This document shows, in pieces, positions 1-8,184 of a DNA stretch of 19,408 nt. The notes beneath the pieces were generated by a model. It was not told where the DNA came from, did not search any database, and was given only the letters and a program-made list of their open reading frames with translations. Position numbers and translations under genes: made by a program. Source of the DNA: Prevotella sp. GTDB taxonomy: Bacteria; Bacteroidota; Bacteroidia; Bacteroidales; Bacteroidaceae. The first letter of the stretch is position 1. Each line of letters starts with the position of its first letter. The stretch is taken from assembly GCA_003483565.1 (NCBI GenBank), contig DMYZ01000276.1, positions 1-19,408 of the forward strand, read 5' to 3'.

Positions 1-1035
1 ATACTTACTTCCCGGTAATATCCTTCGCAATTCCGATATGATATTGTCAACCGTAAAGAGATCGGCCAGAAGTTCTTTCACAACTACCTTATCTGCAATA
101 AGATTAACCAGCGAAATATACTTTACTTTTATAATATGCTTAAAACCAAATCTGATCAAACTAGGTACAGGAGTTTCATAACATACCACCTGAGGTACAT
201 TAAACAGGGCAGTTTCAAGTGTAGCTGTACCACTCGTCACTAGAGCAGCAGTAGCATGTGACAGCAAAGGATAAGTCTTATTCTTCACTATTTTCACATC
301 CGTACCTTTAAGAAATCTGACATAATACTCATCATCTATTGCAGGAGCACCAGCCAGAACAACCTGATAATCGACAAAATGATCAGTTGCCTCGATCATT
401 GCCGGAAGATTATCCTTAATCTCCTGCATACGGCTGCCTGCCAGAAGTGCAATAATCGGCTTATTAGAATTCAATCCATTTTCCGAACAAAAGCTCTCAA
501 AACTTTCATGGTAATCATGACGGAATTTCAATACTTCCTCTGCTGTAGGATTACCGACATAGTGAATAGAATAATGATGTTTCTTTTCATAAAAAGGTAC
601 TTCAAAAGGTAAAATAGAAAACATCTCCTTAACATCACGCTTAATGCCACGAATACGCCATTCCTTCCAGGCCCATATCTTTGGCGAGATATAATAATAG
701 ACGGGTATTTGAGTATGCTTATGAACAAACTTAGCAATATTGAGATTGAATCCTGGATAGTCAACAAGTATCACGACATCAGGCTGCCATCCCAGAATAT
801 CCTTCTTGCATAATGACATATTTTTGAAGATCGTACGCAAGTGAAGCAATACTGGAACAAAACCCATATAAGCCAAATCTTTATAATGCCTGACACGATA
901 GCCTCCTTCTGCTGACATATTGTCACCGCCAAAAAAGCGAAACTCTGCGCGAGAGTCAAACACTTTTAAAGAATGCATGAGCCGTGAGGCATGCAAATCC
1001 CCACTTGCTTCTCCTACAATTAGATAATATTTCAT
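1..1035 (-). CDS. lpxB: Lipid-A-disaccharide synthase, C-terminus cut by window edge
   Basis: LpxB joins UDP-diacylglucosamine to lipid X to make the lipid A disaccharide at the inner face of the cytoplasmic membrane. The frame stays open for 345 codons from the ATG at 1033-1035 to the window edge; the family is usually about 380 residues, so roughly the last tenth is missing. Visible signatures are the N-terminal MKYYLIVGEASGDLHAS, the YYISPKIWAWKEWR stretch near the middle, a nucleotide-sugar binding segment reading LLAGSRMQEIKDNLP, and a later TSGTATLETALFNVPQVV typical of GT-B sugar transferases of this family. The start lies one base after the surE stop (TGATATG), so translation is probably coupled to surE. 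No Shine-Dalgarno is visible, which is normal in this phylum. Identification is by recognised motifs, not by alignment. Confidence 0.93.
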   Translation of the reverse strand, partial: MKYYLIVGEASGDLHASRLMHSLKVFDSRAEFRFFGGDNMSAEGGYRVRHYKDLAYMGFVPVLLHLRTIFKNMSLCKKDILGWQPDVVILVDYPGFNLNIAKFVHKHTQIPVYYYISPKIWAWKEWRIRGIKRDVKEMFSILPFEVPFYEKKHHYSIHYVGNPTAEEVLKFRHDYHESFESFCSENGLNSNKPIIALLAGSRMQEIKDNLPAMIEATDHFVDYQVVLAGAPAIDDEYYVRFLKGTDVKIVKNKTYPLLSHATAALVTSGTATLETALFNVPQVVCYETPVPSLIRFGFKHIIKVKYISLVNLIADKVVVKELLADLFTVDNIISELRRILPGSKY

Positions 1036-1036
1036 A

Positions 1037-1807
1037 TCAAAAATCCCATTGCTTCAAACGATCCATGAATTCATAATCTGTTACATCTATCTTTGTGGGA
1101 GTGATGGAAATGTATCCATGACTAAGTGCCCACTGATCTGTATCTTCAGCATCCGGCTCATCATTATTATATTGGCCTACAACCCAATAATAATCATAAT
1201 GGCGAGGATGATGGCACTTTACTATTTCTTTGATCCAACGCCCATAAGCCATACGACATATTCTAACACCTTTGAAGGGAGGAGCGACCGGAAAATTCAC
1301 ATTCAGACAGGTTCCTTTAGGAATTCCCTGATTAAGTGAATGCTCTATGATCTTGAGAATGCCATCAGCCAGCGGCATCAGATCAGCATTCTCATCATAA
1401 TTGCAACTTGAGAAAGCAATAGAAGGTATATATTTCATACATCCCTCAAGAGCAACTCCCACCGTACCTGAATAGTGATTATTAACAGAAGAATTGTCCC
1501 CGTGGTTAATACCTCCAAGAATCAAATCTGGAATTCGGCCATTACACAACTGATCCAGCGCAATCTTCACACAGTCAACAGGCGTGCCACTACATGACCA
1601 GACTTCTACCTCTCCCATATTATGGCGACGTTTTAACCGAAGATATTCTACAGCTGAAAAGCCACAGGAAAATCCGGAACGGGCTGCTTCCGGAGCACAG
1701 ACAAGAATGTCGGCAACAGGTTGAAGAATTTTTACAAGTGTTTTAATACCATTAGCGTGATATCCGTCATCATTGGATATCAATATAAAAGGGCGTTTAT
1801 TATACAT
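1037..1807 (-). CDS. surE: 5'-nucleotidase SurE
   Basis: SurE is a metal-dependent phosphatase of the cytoplasm that removes phosphate from nucleoside 5'-monophosphates (and 3'-monophosphates in some species). From the chosen start the protein has 256 residues, usual for the family. The metal site motif SNDDG lies at residues 11-15 (D13, D14), followed by APEAARSGFSCGFS at 39-51, SGTPVDCVKIAL at 73-84, GGINHGDN at 98-105 with metal-binding N101, and YSGTVGVALEG at 112-122. A longer reading frame has an ATG at 1826-1828, but that codon lies directly against a TAATTTTG promoter element (1837-1830) and would fall at or before the transcript start. The ATG at 1805-1807 also matches the usual family N-terminus, in which RPxILISNDDG follows within a few residues. 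It is followed by lpxB after one base. Confidence 0.95.
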   Translation of the reverse strand: MYNKRPFILISNDDGYHANGIKTLVKILQPVADILVCAPEAARSGFSCGFSAVEYLRLKRRHNMGEVEVWSCSGTPVDCVKIALDQLCNGRIPDLILGGINHGDNSSVNNHYSGTVGVALEGCMKYIPSIAFSSCNYDENADLMPLADGILKIIEHSLNQGIPKGTCLNVNFPVAPPFKGVRICRMAYGRWIKEIVKCHHPRHYDYYWVVGQYNNDEPDAEDTDQWALSHGYISITPTKIDVTDYEFMDRLKQWDF

Positions 1808-1829
1808 AAAATATATATTCTTTTGCATG

Positions 1830-1837
1830 CAAAATTA
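1830..1837 (-). promoter_or_regulatory. Putative -7 promoter element of surE-lpxB
   Basis: The minus strand reads TAATTTTG here, matching the Bacteroidota sigma-70-type -7 consensus TAnnTTTG. It lies about 23 bases upstream of the preferred surE ATG, leaving a leader of roughly 15-20 bases. No clear TTTG -33 element was found. The element is divergent from the parA promoter 43 bases away. Confidence 0.55.
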
Positions 1838-1879
1838 CTAAAAAAAAAGAGAAACAGCGACTTTCTCATATAAAATATG

Positions 1880-1887
1880 TATCTTTG
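1880..1887 (+). promoter_or_regulatory. Putative -7 promoter element of the parA operon
   Basis: TATCTTTG matches TAnnTTTG exactly and is followed 46 bases later by the parA ATG. The same octamer stands before merR and alaS in this window. The -33 region is weak; TTTC at 1862-1865 is poorly spaced. This is the only convincing promoter seen before the run of genes from parA to the pectinesterase. Confidence 0.6.
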
Positions 1888-1932
1888 CCACAAAATATGC
1901 TTGTGTCAGCAGGCTTTCAAGATATTATATCA

Positions 1933-2706
1933 ATGGGAAAAATAATTGCATTAGCTAATCAGAAAGGTGGCGTGGGAAAAACCACTACTACTATAAACTT
2001 GGCAGCATCGCTTGCCACATTGGAGAAAAAAGTCCTGGTGGTCGATGCCGACCCCCAGGCAAATGCCTCCAGCGGCCTGGGCGTTGACATTAAGGTCGTG
2101 GACTGCTCGATCTATGAATGTATTATAGATCACACTGATGTGCGTGAGGCTATTTATACTACTGATATAGAAGGACTGGATATCATACCAAGCCATATTG
2201 ACCTCGTAGGCGCTGAAATAGAAATGCTTAATCTAGATAACCGCGAAAAAGTAATCAAAAAAGTACTTGCCCCCATTTCTGATGAGTATGATTACATCCT
2301 TATAGACTGTTCTCCGTCACTCGGTTTGATCACTGTAAACTGCCTTACCGCCGCAGACTCGGTAATCATCCCGGTACAATGTGAATACTTTGCACTTGAA
2401 GGAATAAGCAAACTACTCAACACAATAAAAATTATCAAAAGTAAACTCAATCCAAAACTTGAAATAGAAGGATTCCTTCTTACTATGTATGACAGCCGTC
2501 TTCGTCTGGCTAATCAAATCTATGACGAGGTAAAGCGTCATTTTCAGGAACTTGTATTCAAAACTGTAATACAACGCAACGTAAAGCTCAGCGAGAGTCC
2601 AAGCCATGGCTTACCAGTAATCCTCTACGACGCAGACTCGACCGGAAGCAAAAATCATCTGGCACTGGCTCGGGAAATTATCAATAAGAACGCGAACTGG
2701 AAATAA
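1933..2706 (+). CDS. parA: Chromosome-partitioning ATPase ParA (Soj family)
   Basis: ParA is a deviant-Walker ATPase that binds DNA non-specifically when ATP-bound and, with ParB, moves the replication origin region. The 257-residue product carries the deviant Walker A box KGGVGKTT at residues 11-18 (signature K11, K16), the VLVVDADPQAN segment around D40, and the Walker B region YILIDCSPSLGL with D125. The frame can be extended upstream to a TTG at 1885, but that codon lies inside the TATCTTTG promoter element. The ATG at 1933 also gives the standard family start MGKIIALANQKGGVGKTT. The length and the immediately following parB argue for a chromosomal Soj-type protein, not a plasmid ParA with an N-terminal HTH. 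parB begins 12 bases after the stop. Confidence 0.97.
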   Translation: MGKIIALANQKGGVGKTTTTINLAASLATLEKKVLVVDADPQANASSGLGVDIKVVDCSIYECIIDHTDVREAIYTTDIEGLDIIPSHIDLVGAEIEMLNLDNREKVIKKVLAPISDEYDYILIDCSPSLGLITVNCLTAADSVIIPVQCEYFALEGISKLLNTIKIIKSKLNPKLEIEGFLLTMYDSRLRLANQIYDEVKRHFQELVFKTVIQRNVKLSESPSHGLPVILYDADSTGSKNHLALAREIINKNANWK

Positions 2707-2718
2707 AAATAACGAGAA

Positions 2719-3630
2719 ATGGCTATTCATAAAAAATATAGTACATCAACAAAAAACAATGCATTGGGAAGAGGTCTTGACGCATTGATATCTACAGAAA
2801 CAGTACGCACACAAGGCAGTTCTACTATCAACGAGATTCCCGTGGAACAAATTGAGGCCAATCCAAACCAGCCTCGAAGGGAATTCGACATGGATGCCCT
2901 TAAAGAACTAGCTGAAAGCATCAAGGCTATAGGCATCATTCAACCGATAACATTAAGACAGACTGCTGACAACCGGTTTCAGATTATTGCCGGCGAACGT
3001 AGATGGAGAGCTTCACAACTTGCAGGGTTGAAGGCTATACCTGCTTATATCCGCACGATCAGCGATGAAAATGTAATGGAGATGGCGCTGGTAGAGAATA
3101 TACAGCGCGAAGATCTCAATGCCATCGAAATAGCTCTTGCCTATGAACATCTGCTTGAAAATAATAATATGACTCAAGAGAAAATAGCAGAACGCGTGGG
3201 TAAAAGCCGGGCTGCCATAGCCAATTATCTCCGACTGCTGAAATTGCCTGCACAGGTACAAATGGCATTGCAGAAAAAAGAGATTGACATGGGACACGCC
3301 CGTGCATTGCTCTCGCTCGAAAGTCCTTCACTTCAGATCAAGCTCTTCAAGGAAATTCAGAAGAATGGCTATTCCGTACGCAAAGTAGAAGAACTCATCC
3401 AACAATTAAAAAACGGTGAAGACATCGAAAGTGGAAAAAAGAAAATTGCATCCAAAAATAAATTGCCCGAAGAATTTACTCTGCTGAGAGATCGGCTCTC
3501 AGGATTCCTCAGCACAAAAGTGCAGATGAGTTGCAACACCAAAGGAAAAGGCAAGATCAGCATTCCTTTTGCCAATGAAGAAGAACTGGAAAGATTGATG
3601 AATCTTTTCGATAAAATGAAAGAGAACTAA
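2719..3630 (+). CDS. parB: Chromosome-partitioning protein ParB (CTPase/parS-binding)
   Basis: ParB binds parS near the replication origin, loads as a CTP-dependent clamp, spreads on DNA and stimulates ParA. The 303-residue protein shows the family order: an N-terminal LGRGLDALIS ParA-interaction motif at residues 16-25, the NPNQPRREFD box at 48-57, the CTP-binding AGERRWRAS box at 91-99, ENIQREDLN at 127-135, and a helix-turn-helix around 152-172 (TQEKIAERVGKSRAAIANYL). A lysine-rich linker near 240-247 leads to a C-terminal dimerisation region. It follows parA by 12 bases and precedes the next gene's GTG by one base. No convincing parS site (palindrome around CACGTG with flanking TGTTYC/GRAACA arms) was seen in the window. 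Confidence 0.97.
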   Translation: MAIHKKYSTSTKNNALGRGLDALISTETVRTQGSSTINEIPVEQIEANPNQPRREFDMDALKELAESIKAIGIIQPITLRQTADNRFQIIAGERRWRASQLAGLKAIPAYIRTISDENVMEMALVENIQREDLNAIEIALAYEHLLENNNMTQEKIAERVGKSRAAIANYLRLLKLPAQVQMALQKKEIDMGHARALLSLESPSLQIKLFKEIQKNGYSVRKVEELIQQLKNGEDIESGKKKIASKNKLPEEFTLLRDRLSGFLSTKVQMSCNTKGKGKISIPFANEEELERLMNLFDKMKEN

Positions 3631-3631
3631 A

Positions 3632-4480
3632 GTGAAGACTGTATCACATATCATAATTTGGGTTTCGCTGATACTCCTTCCGGTAAATGGCATGTCACAA
3701 AGTAAAAGGACATTGACCAAAAAACCTGTAGCAGCTGCTACTGCAAAAAGGGTTACTACGATTTCTACAAAAAAGAAGTCCACAACGGCCAAAACTCTTA
3801 CTTCTCCAACTGTCATCAGAAAATCAGTAGATACATTAACTGCAACTTCGACTGACAACTTAAAAGCCATTTCTGCTCCTGTTCTTACGCGAAAGGACAG
3901 TATGGAGCTGCAAAGCAGTGACTCCATCACCAGAAAGATGAAGAAGAAAATGACAACTCATCGTGACTGGTCTACATGGCGTCCGGATGTGAAGCGAGCT
4001 TTATGGCTCTCTATCGTCCTTCCAGGTGCCGGACAAATCTACAATCATAAATACTGGAAATTACCTATTATATATGGGGGATTTGTCGGTTGCATTTACG
4101 CATTGTCCTGGAACGGACAAATGTATCATGACTATAGCCAGGCTTACTCAGATATTATGGACAGTGATCCTAACACCAACAGCTATAATCAATTTCTACA
4201 TCTAGGCGTAACTATCAATAGTTCCAACGAGGCACTATACCAGAATATATTCCGTCTGCGTAAAGATCGCTATCGAAGATGGAGAGACATGAGCGTATTT
4301 GCCATGGTAGCAGTTTATGCCATATCTATCATTGACGCTTATGTAGATGCTTCTCTCTCCGATTATGATATATCCAAAGATTTAAGTCTACATTTCGAGC
4401 CTACAATGATAGGCAGCAATATATATAACAATCCTTTGAAGGGCTCGGCCCTCGGAGTGCAATGTTCTCTTAACTTCTAA
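3632..4480 (+). CDS. DUF5683 family membrane protein
   Basis: This matches, by recognised motifs, the Bacteroidota DUF5683 family, whose biochemical function is unknown. The GTG start one base after the parB stop is preferred because it gives a signal-peptide-like N-terminus (residues 1-22, IIIWVSLILLPVNGMSQ). Residues 25-110 are a Thr/Lys/Ser-rich low-complexity stretch. The conserved core begins with RDWSTWRPDVKRALWLSIVL, then PGAGQIYN at 131-138 and YWKLPIIYGGF at 141-151. Likely membrane segments lie at about 145-160 and 221-237, the second followed by DAYVDA. The C-terminus GVQCSLNF is short and beta-like. Position between parB and a wall-cleaving enzyme suggests an envelope role in growth or division; this is inference from neighbours only. 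Later ATG starts would lose the signal segment. Confidence 0.85.
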   Translation: MKTVSHIIIWVSLILLPVNGMSQSKRTLTKKPVAAATAKRVTTISTKKKSTTAKTLTSPTVIRKSVDTLTATSTDNLKAISAPVLTRKDSMELQSSDSITRKMKKKMTTHRDWSTWRPDVKRALWLSIVLPGAGQIYNHKYWKLPIIYGGFVGCIYALSWNGQMYHDYSQAYSDIMDSDPNTNSYNQFLHLGVTINSSNEALYQNIFRLRKDRYRRWRDMSVFAMVAVYAISIIDAYVDASLSDYDISKDLSLHFEPTMIGSNIYNNPLKGSALGVQCSLNF

Positions 4481-4511
4481 AAAAAAACAATACTAAGAAT
4501 TAAAAATATAA

Positions 4512-5885
4512 ATGAAAAAAATATATGTACTAACAGTTGCCTTATGGATTGGTTGCAGCAATATAACTTTTGCTCAAACCGGAAATAATGACAATAAACA
4601 TATTACAGTAACCAACAAAAACGGTAAACAGGAAGATATTGACATACCAGAGGGTATGAACGTTGATCTCGACAGCCTGATTCAGCAATATAATATCAAG
4701 ACCTATCTCAAACCGGACACCACCTGCCACTCCACAGATGTAAATCCGACTTTTTCGCAAGATGTGTATATTGATCGCCTGAAAAAGTTACCGACAATTA
4801 TAGAAATGCCATACAACGATGTTGTGCAGAAGTTCATCGACCGATATAGTGGTGATCTTCGACACAGCGTAAGCTATATGTTAGGTGCATCCAACTTCTA
4901 TATGCCCATCTTCGAACAGGCTCTTGAGACTTACGACTTGCCTCTGGAACTGAAATACCTTCCGGTAATCGAATCAGCACTTAATCCAAGAGCAGTATCA
5001 CGAGTAGGAGCTACTGGACTATGGCAGTTTATGATTAATACCGCAAAACGTTACGGTCTGGAAGTTAATTCTCTTGTAGACGAGCGCTGTGATCCCGTCA
5101 AAGCATCCTATGCAGCCGCACACTATTTAAGTGATCTTTATAAAATATTTGATGACTGGAATCTCGTCATCGCTGCATATAACTGCGGTATAGATAAGGT
5201 AAACAAAGCTATTCACCGTACCAAAGGTTCAGCAGACTATTGGAACATTTATCCAAACCTGCCAAAAGAGACACAGGGATATGTACCGGCATTTATCGCT
5301 GCTAATTATATTATGAATTACTATTGTGATCATAACATATGTCCAATGCTCACTGAACTACCTGTAAGAACAGATACAGTTGTAGTCAACCAGAATATTC
5401 ATTTTGAACAGATTGCAGGGGTGCTGGGTATCAATATTGATGAATTGCGTGATCTGAACCCACAATATCGTACAGATATGATTGACGGCTATTCTGAACC
5501 ATCCTCTATTCGCCTGCCAAGTAACCTCATCGGTTCTTTTATTGACAAAGAAGATTCCATTGTTAAATATAAAGCCGATGAACTTCTTGTAAAACGCGAT
5601 GTAGTAAATGTCAACGAAGAAACAGTTTCATCAGCCCATCATCACCATTACCGTAGTGCTGCATCAAATTCATCTTCAAGAAAGAGCTCGAGATATTCAC
5701 GCTCTAGAAGATCAAAATCAAACCACAGTAATAAGAAAAAACCATCAAAGAATGTAACCATTAAGGATGGTGATACTCTTTCTGAAATTGCAGAGCGCAA
5801 CCATACCACTGTAAAAAAATTGAAAAAACTCAATAATATCAATGGAAATACTATCCATAAAGGCAAGAAAATAAAAATAAAATAA
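4512..5885 (+). CDS. mltD: MltD-like lytic transglycosylase with C-terminal LysM
   Basis: The product should cleave the MurNAc-GlcNAc bond of peptidoglycan with formation of 1,6-anhydroMurNAc, acting in the periplasm or at the inner face of the outer membrane. Residues 1-21 form a signal peptide ending TFA; C15 sits in an LWIGC context that is a poor lipobox because Trp is at -3, so lipidation is unlikely but not excluded. The SLT (goose lysozyme-like) domain spans about 115-275, with catalytic E154 in LPVIESALNP, ATGLWQFM at 167-174 and AAYNCG at 221-226. Residues 290-340 may be a degenerate LysM. A Ser/Arg/Lys-rich linker (about 375-413, including HHHH at 376-379) leads to a clear terminal LysM at 415-457 (KDGDTLSEIAERN). 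The 31-base gap after DUF5683 shows no promoter. The symbol is given for family resemblance. Confidence 0.92.
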   Translation: MKKIYVLTVALWIGCSNITFAQTGNNDNKHITVTNKNGKQEDIDIPEGMNVDLDSLIQQYNIKTYLKPDTTCHSTDVNPTFSQDVYIDRLKKLPTIIEMPYNDVVQKFIDRYSGDLRHSVSYMLGASNFYMPIFEQALETYDLPLELKYLPVIESALNPRAVSRVGATGLWQFMINTAKRYGLEVNSLVDERCDPVKASYAAAHYLSDLYKIFDDWNLVIAAYNCGIDKVNKAIHRTKGSADYWNIYPNLPKETQGYVPAFIAANYIMNYYCDHNICPMLTELPVRTDTVVVNQNIHFEQIAGVLGINIDELRDLNPQYRTDMIDGYSEPSSIRLPSNLIGSFIDKEDSIVKYKADELLVKRDVVNVNEETVSSAHHHHYRSAASNSSSRKSSRYSRSRRSKSNHSNKKKPSKNVTIKDGDTLSEIAERNHTTVKKLKKLNNINGNTIHKGKKIKIK

Positions 5886-5886
5886 T

Positions 5887-5892
5887 AGGAGG
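5887..5892 (+). promoter_or_regulatory. Strong Shine-Dalgarno of rel
   Basis: AGGAGG stands seven bases before the rel ATG and begins one base after the transglycosylase stop codon. Such a perfect anti-16S match is uncommon in Bacteroidota and is not obvious before any other gene in this window, so rel may be translated by a more classical route. Confidence 0.65.
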
Positions 5893-5899
5893 ATAAGAT

Positions 5900-8167
5900 A
5901 TGGATGAGCAGAAATTATCAGACAAAGAAAGAGAAATAGCTGATGATAAAATGATCAACGATGCCTTCCAGCATCTATTAGATACTTATCTCGCTTCCAG
6001 ACATCGCAAAAGAGTAGAAATTATTACTAAAGCATATAATTTCGCCCGACAAGCCCACAAGGGCGTACGACGACTCTCTGGAGAACCCTATATCATGCAT
6101 CCTATCGCTGTAGCGCAGATAGCCTGTGAAGAAATGGGACTTGGATCTACTAGTATCTGCTCTGCTCTCCTCCATGACGTAGTAGAAGACACGGACTACA
6201 CCGTAGAAGATATTGAAAATATCTTTGGTCCGAAAATCTCTCAAATTGTTGACGGCCTGACTAAAATCAGTGGTGGTATCTTTGGTGACAAGGCTTCGGC
6301 TCAAGCTGAGAATTTCAAGAAACTATTGCTTACCATGAGTGATGACATCCGCGTCATCCTGATTAAAATATGTGACCGGCTGCATAACATGCGTACTCTG
6401 GCATCACAACCTGCTAATAAACAATATAAAATAGCCGGTGAAACACTTTACATCTACGCACCTCTTGCCAACCGCTTAGGACTTAACAAAATTAAAACAG
6501 AACTCGAAGATCTAAGTTTCCGATACGAACATCCAGAAGAATATGCCAGCATCGAGAAAAAACTCATGGACACGGAAAAACAGCGTGATTATCTCTTTGA
6601 TAACTTTACTGAACCGATCCGTAAGGAACTTGATCAGATGGGAATCACTTACAGTATCAAAGAACGTGTGAAAAGTCCTTACAGTATCTGGTGTAAGATG
6701 CAGAATAAACATGTTATCTTTGACGAAATATATGATATTCTCGCGGTAAGAATTATCTTTGAGCCCAAGCAACGTATTGAGGAAATCAATGAATGCTTCA
6801 ATATCTATGTAGCTATCAGCAAAATATACAAAAGCCATCCTGACCGTTTACGTGACTGGGTAAATCATCCGAAAGCTAATGGTTATCAGGCGCTTCACTG
6901 TACTCTGATGAGCAATCTGGGACGATGGATAGAAGTCCAGATAAGAAGCGACCGCATGAACGAAATTGCAGAACATGGACTTGCGGCTCACTGGAAATAT
7001 AAAGAAGGGGAAGAATACACTGAGGATGAAGGAGAACTTAATAATTGGCTGAAAACTATACGAGAAATCCTTGACAGTCCTCATCCTGATGCAATGGACT
7101 TCCTTGACTCTATTAAAATGAATCTCTTTGCATCAGAGATATTTGTTTTCACTCCTAAGGGTGATATTAAGACCATGCCGGCAGGATGTACAGCACTTGA
7201 TTTTGCTTTTTCTATCCATACTGATCTGGGAAGCCACTGTATTGGTGCAAAGGTAAATCATAAACTAGTACCACTAAGCCATAAATTAAGCAGTGGGGAT
7301 CAAGTAGACATTATTATCAGCAAAAGTCAGCACGTGCAACCTTCATGGATCAATTTTGTCACTACTGCCAAAGCACGTGCTAAAATACAATCTATCATCC
7401 GGCATGAAAATCGCAAAATTGAGAAAAAAGGTGAAGAGATCCTTACTAATTGGTTAAAGGAACAAGGAAAGGAAATGACAACTTCCATCATAGACCGCTT
7501 GAGCGATCTTCATGAACTCCAACGCCCTGAAACGTTCTTCCTTGCATTAGGTAACCACACTATTATATTAGGCGATGCAGACCTTGATGAACTCAACGGC
7601 AAAAATGTAAATAGAAAAGGCGCAAAAGGATGGAGAAGGTATGTACCTTTCCTAAAATCAAAGAAAGATGAAGATAATGTTCAAAAAACAGAACAATTAT
7701 CCATTGGTAAAGACTTTAACAAGAAAAAGCCGGTCATAGTCAATGAACAGACGATCAGTCAGCTGATCTTCCCTGACTGCTGCCACCCGATACCCGGAGA
7801 TGATATTCTTGGGTTCATTGACAACCGAAATCATATTGAAATCCATAACCGCTCATGTTCGGTCGCCAACAAGTTAAAAGCCAGTTTCGGTCCACGTATC
7901 ATTGATGCAAAATGGGATATGCATCGTGTCCTTTTCTTCGACGCCACTATCGAAATACAAGGTACAGACCGTACAGGATTGCTGCTTGACATTGCCCAAG
8001 TCATCAGTAACCAGTTTGGTGTCAATATCCACCAACTCACCATAAAGACCGACGAAGGTATCTTTGATGGTAAGATTGAATTACGTGTTCACGACCGTAA
8101 TGATGTGAATGTCATCATTGAAAATCTCAAAAAAATAGGCAGCCTGCAAGAAGTACAACAGATATAA
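5900..8167 (+). CDS. rel: Long RelA/SpoT-family (p)ppGpp synthetase/hydrolase
   Basis: This is a full-length RSH enzyme of 755 residues that makes and/or degrades the alarmone (p)ppGpp in the cytoplasm. The hydrolase HD domain has H67, the H92-D93 pair in LLHDVVEDT, and D159/N163 in KICDRLHNMRTL, so hydrolase activity looks intact. The synthetase domain follows (about 255-365), with SPYSIWCKMQNK, YDILAVRI, KANGYQALHC and EVQIRS. TGS covers about 411-473, a Cys-Cys-His element is at C627/C628 and H629, and an ACT/RRM domain covers about 675-755. The loop that reads RxKD in bifunctional enzymes and ExDD in monofunctional RelA reads RLRD here (316-319), closer to the bifunctional type. It lies 14 bases after the transglycosylase stop and has an unusually strong Shine-Dalgarno. 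It could equally be called relA or spoT by homology. Confidence 0.96.
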   Translation: MDEQKLSDKEREIADDKMINDAFQHLLDTYLASRHRKRVEIITKAYNFARQAHKGVRRLSGEPYIMHPIAVAQIACEEMGLGSTSICSALLHDVVEDTDYTVEDIENIFGPKISQIVDGLTKISGGIFGDKASAQAENFKKLLLTMSDDIRVILIKICDRLHNMRTLASQPANKQYKIAGETLYIYAPLANRLGLNKIKTELEDLSFRYEHPEEYASIEKKLMDTEKQRDYLFDNFTEPIRKELDQMGITYSIKERVKSPYSIWCKMQNKHVIFDEIYDILAVRIIFEPKQRIEEINECFNIYVAISKIYKSHPDRLRDWVNHPKANGYQALHCTLMSNLGRWIEVQIRSDRMNEIAEHGLAAHWKYKEGEEYTEDEGELNNWLKTIREILDSPHPDAMDFLDSIKMNLFASEIFVFTPKGDIKTMPAGCTALDFAFSIHTDLGSHCIGAKVNHKLVPLSHKLSSGDQVDIIISKSQHVQPSWINFVTTAKARAKIQSIIRHENRKIEKKGEEILTNWLKEQGKEMTTSIIDRLSDLHELQRPETFFLALGNHTIILGDADLDELNGKNVNRKGAKGWRRYVPFLKSKKDEDNVQKTEQLSIGKDFNKKKPVIVNEQTISQLIFPDCCHPIPGDDILGFIDNRNHIEIHNRSCSVANKLKASFGPRIIDAKWDMHRVLFFDATIEIQGTDRTGLLLDIAQVISNQFGVNIHQLTIKTDEGIFDGKIELRVHDRNDVNVIIENLKKIGSLQEVQQI

Positions 8168-8184
8168 AAAATAATAACAAAACT

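Noticed and set aside
1..1020. Short open frames at 379-612, 528-767 and 771-959
   Set aside because: They are out-of-frame shadows of the continuous minus-strand lpxB frame, which carries all the family motifs.
1158..1200. Inverted AT-rich repeat (ATTATTATATTGG / CCAATAATAAT) in surE
   Set aside because: It is imperfect and lies within coding sequence for Asn/Tyr/Asp-rich residues, so composition explains it.
7326..7375. CACGTG hexamers in rel as parS sites
   Set aside because: Flanks do not form the extended palindrome expected for parS; they read AGCACGTGC within conserved coding sequence.
8059..8066. TATCTTTG inside rel, 119 bases before the pectinesterase, as a promoter
   Set aside because: It encodes part of a Gly-Ile-Phe-Asp run in rel and has no -33 element. 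The same octamer appears within rel at 6279-6286 in a similar Gly-Ile-Phe context, so chance is likely. It is not fully excluded.
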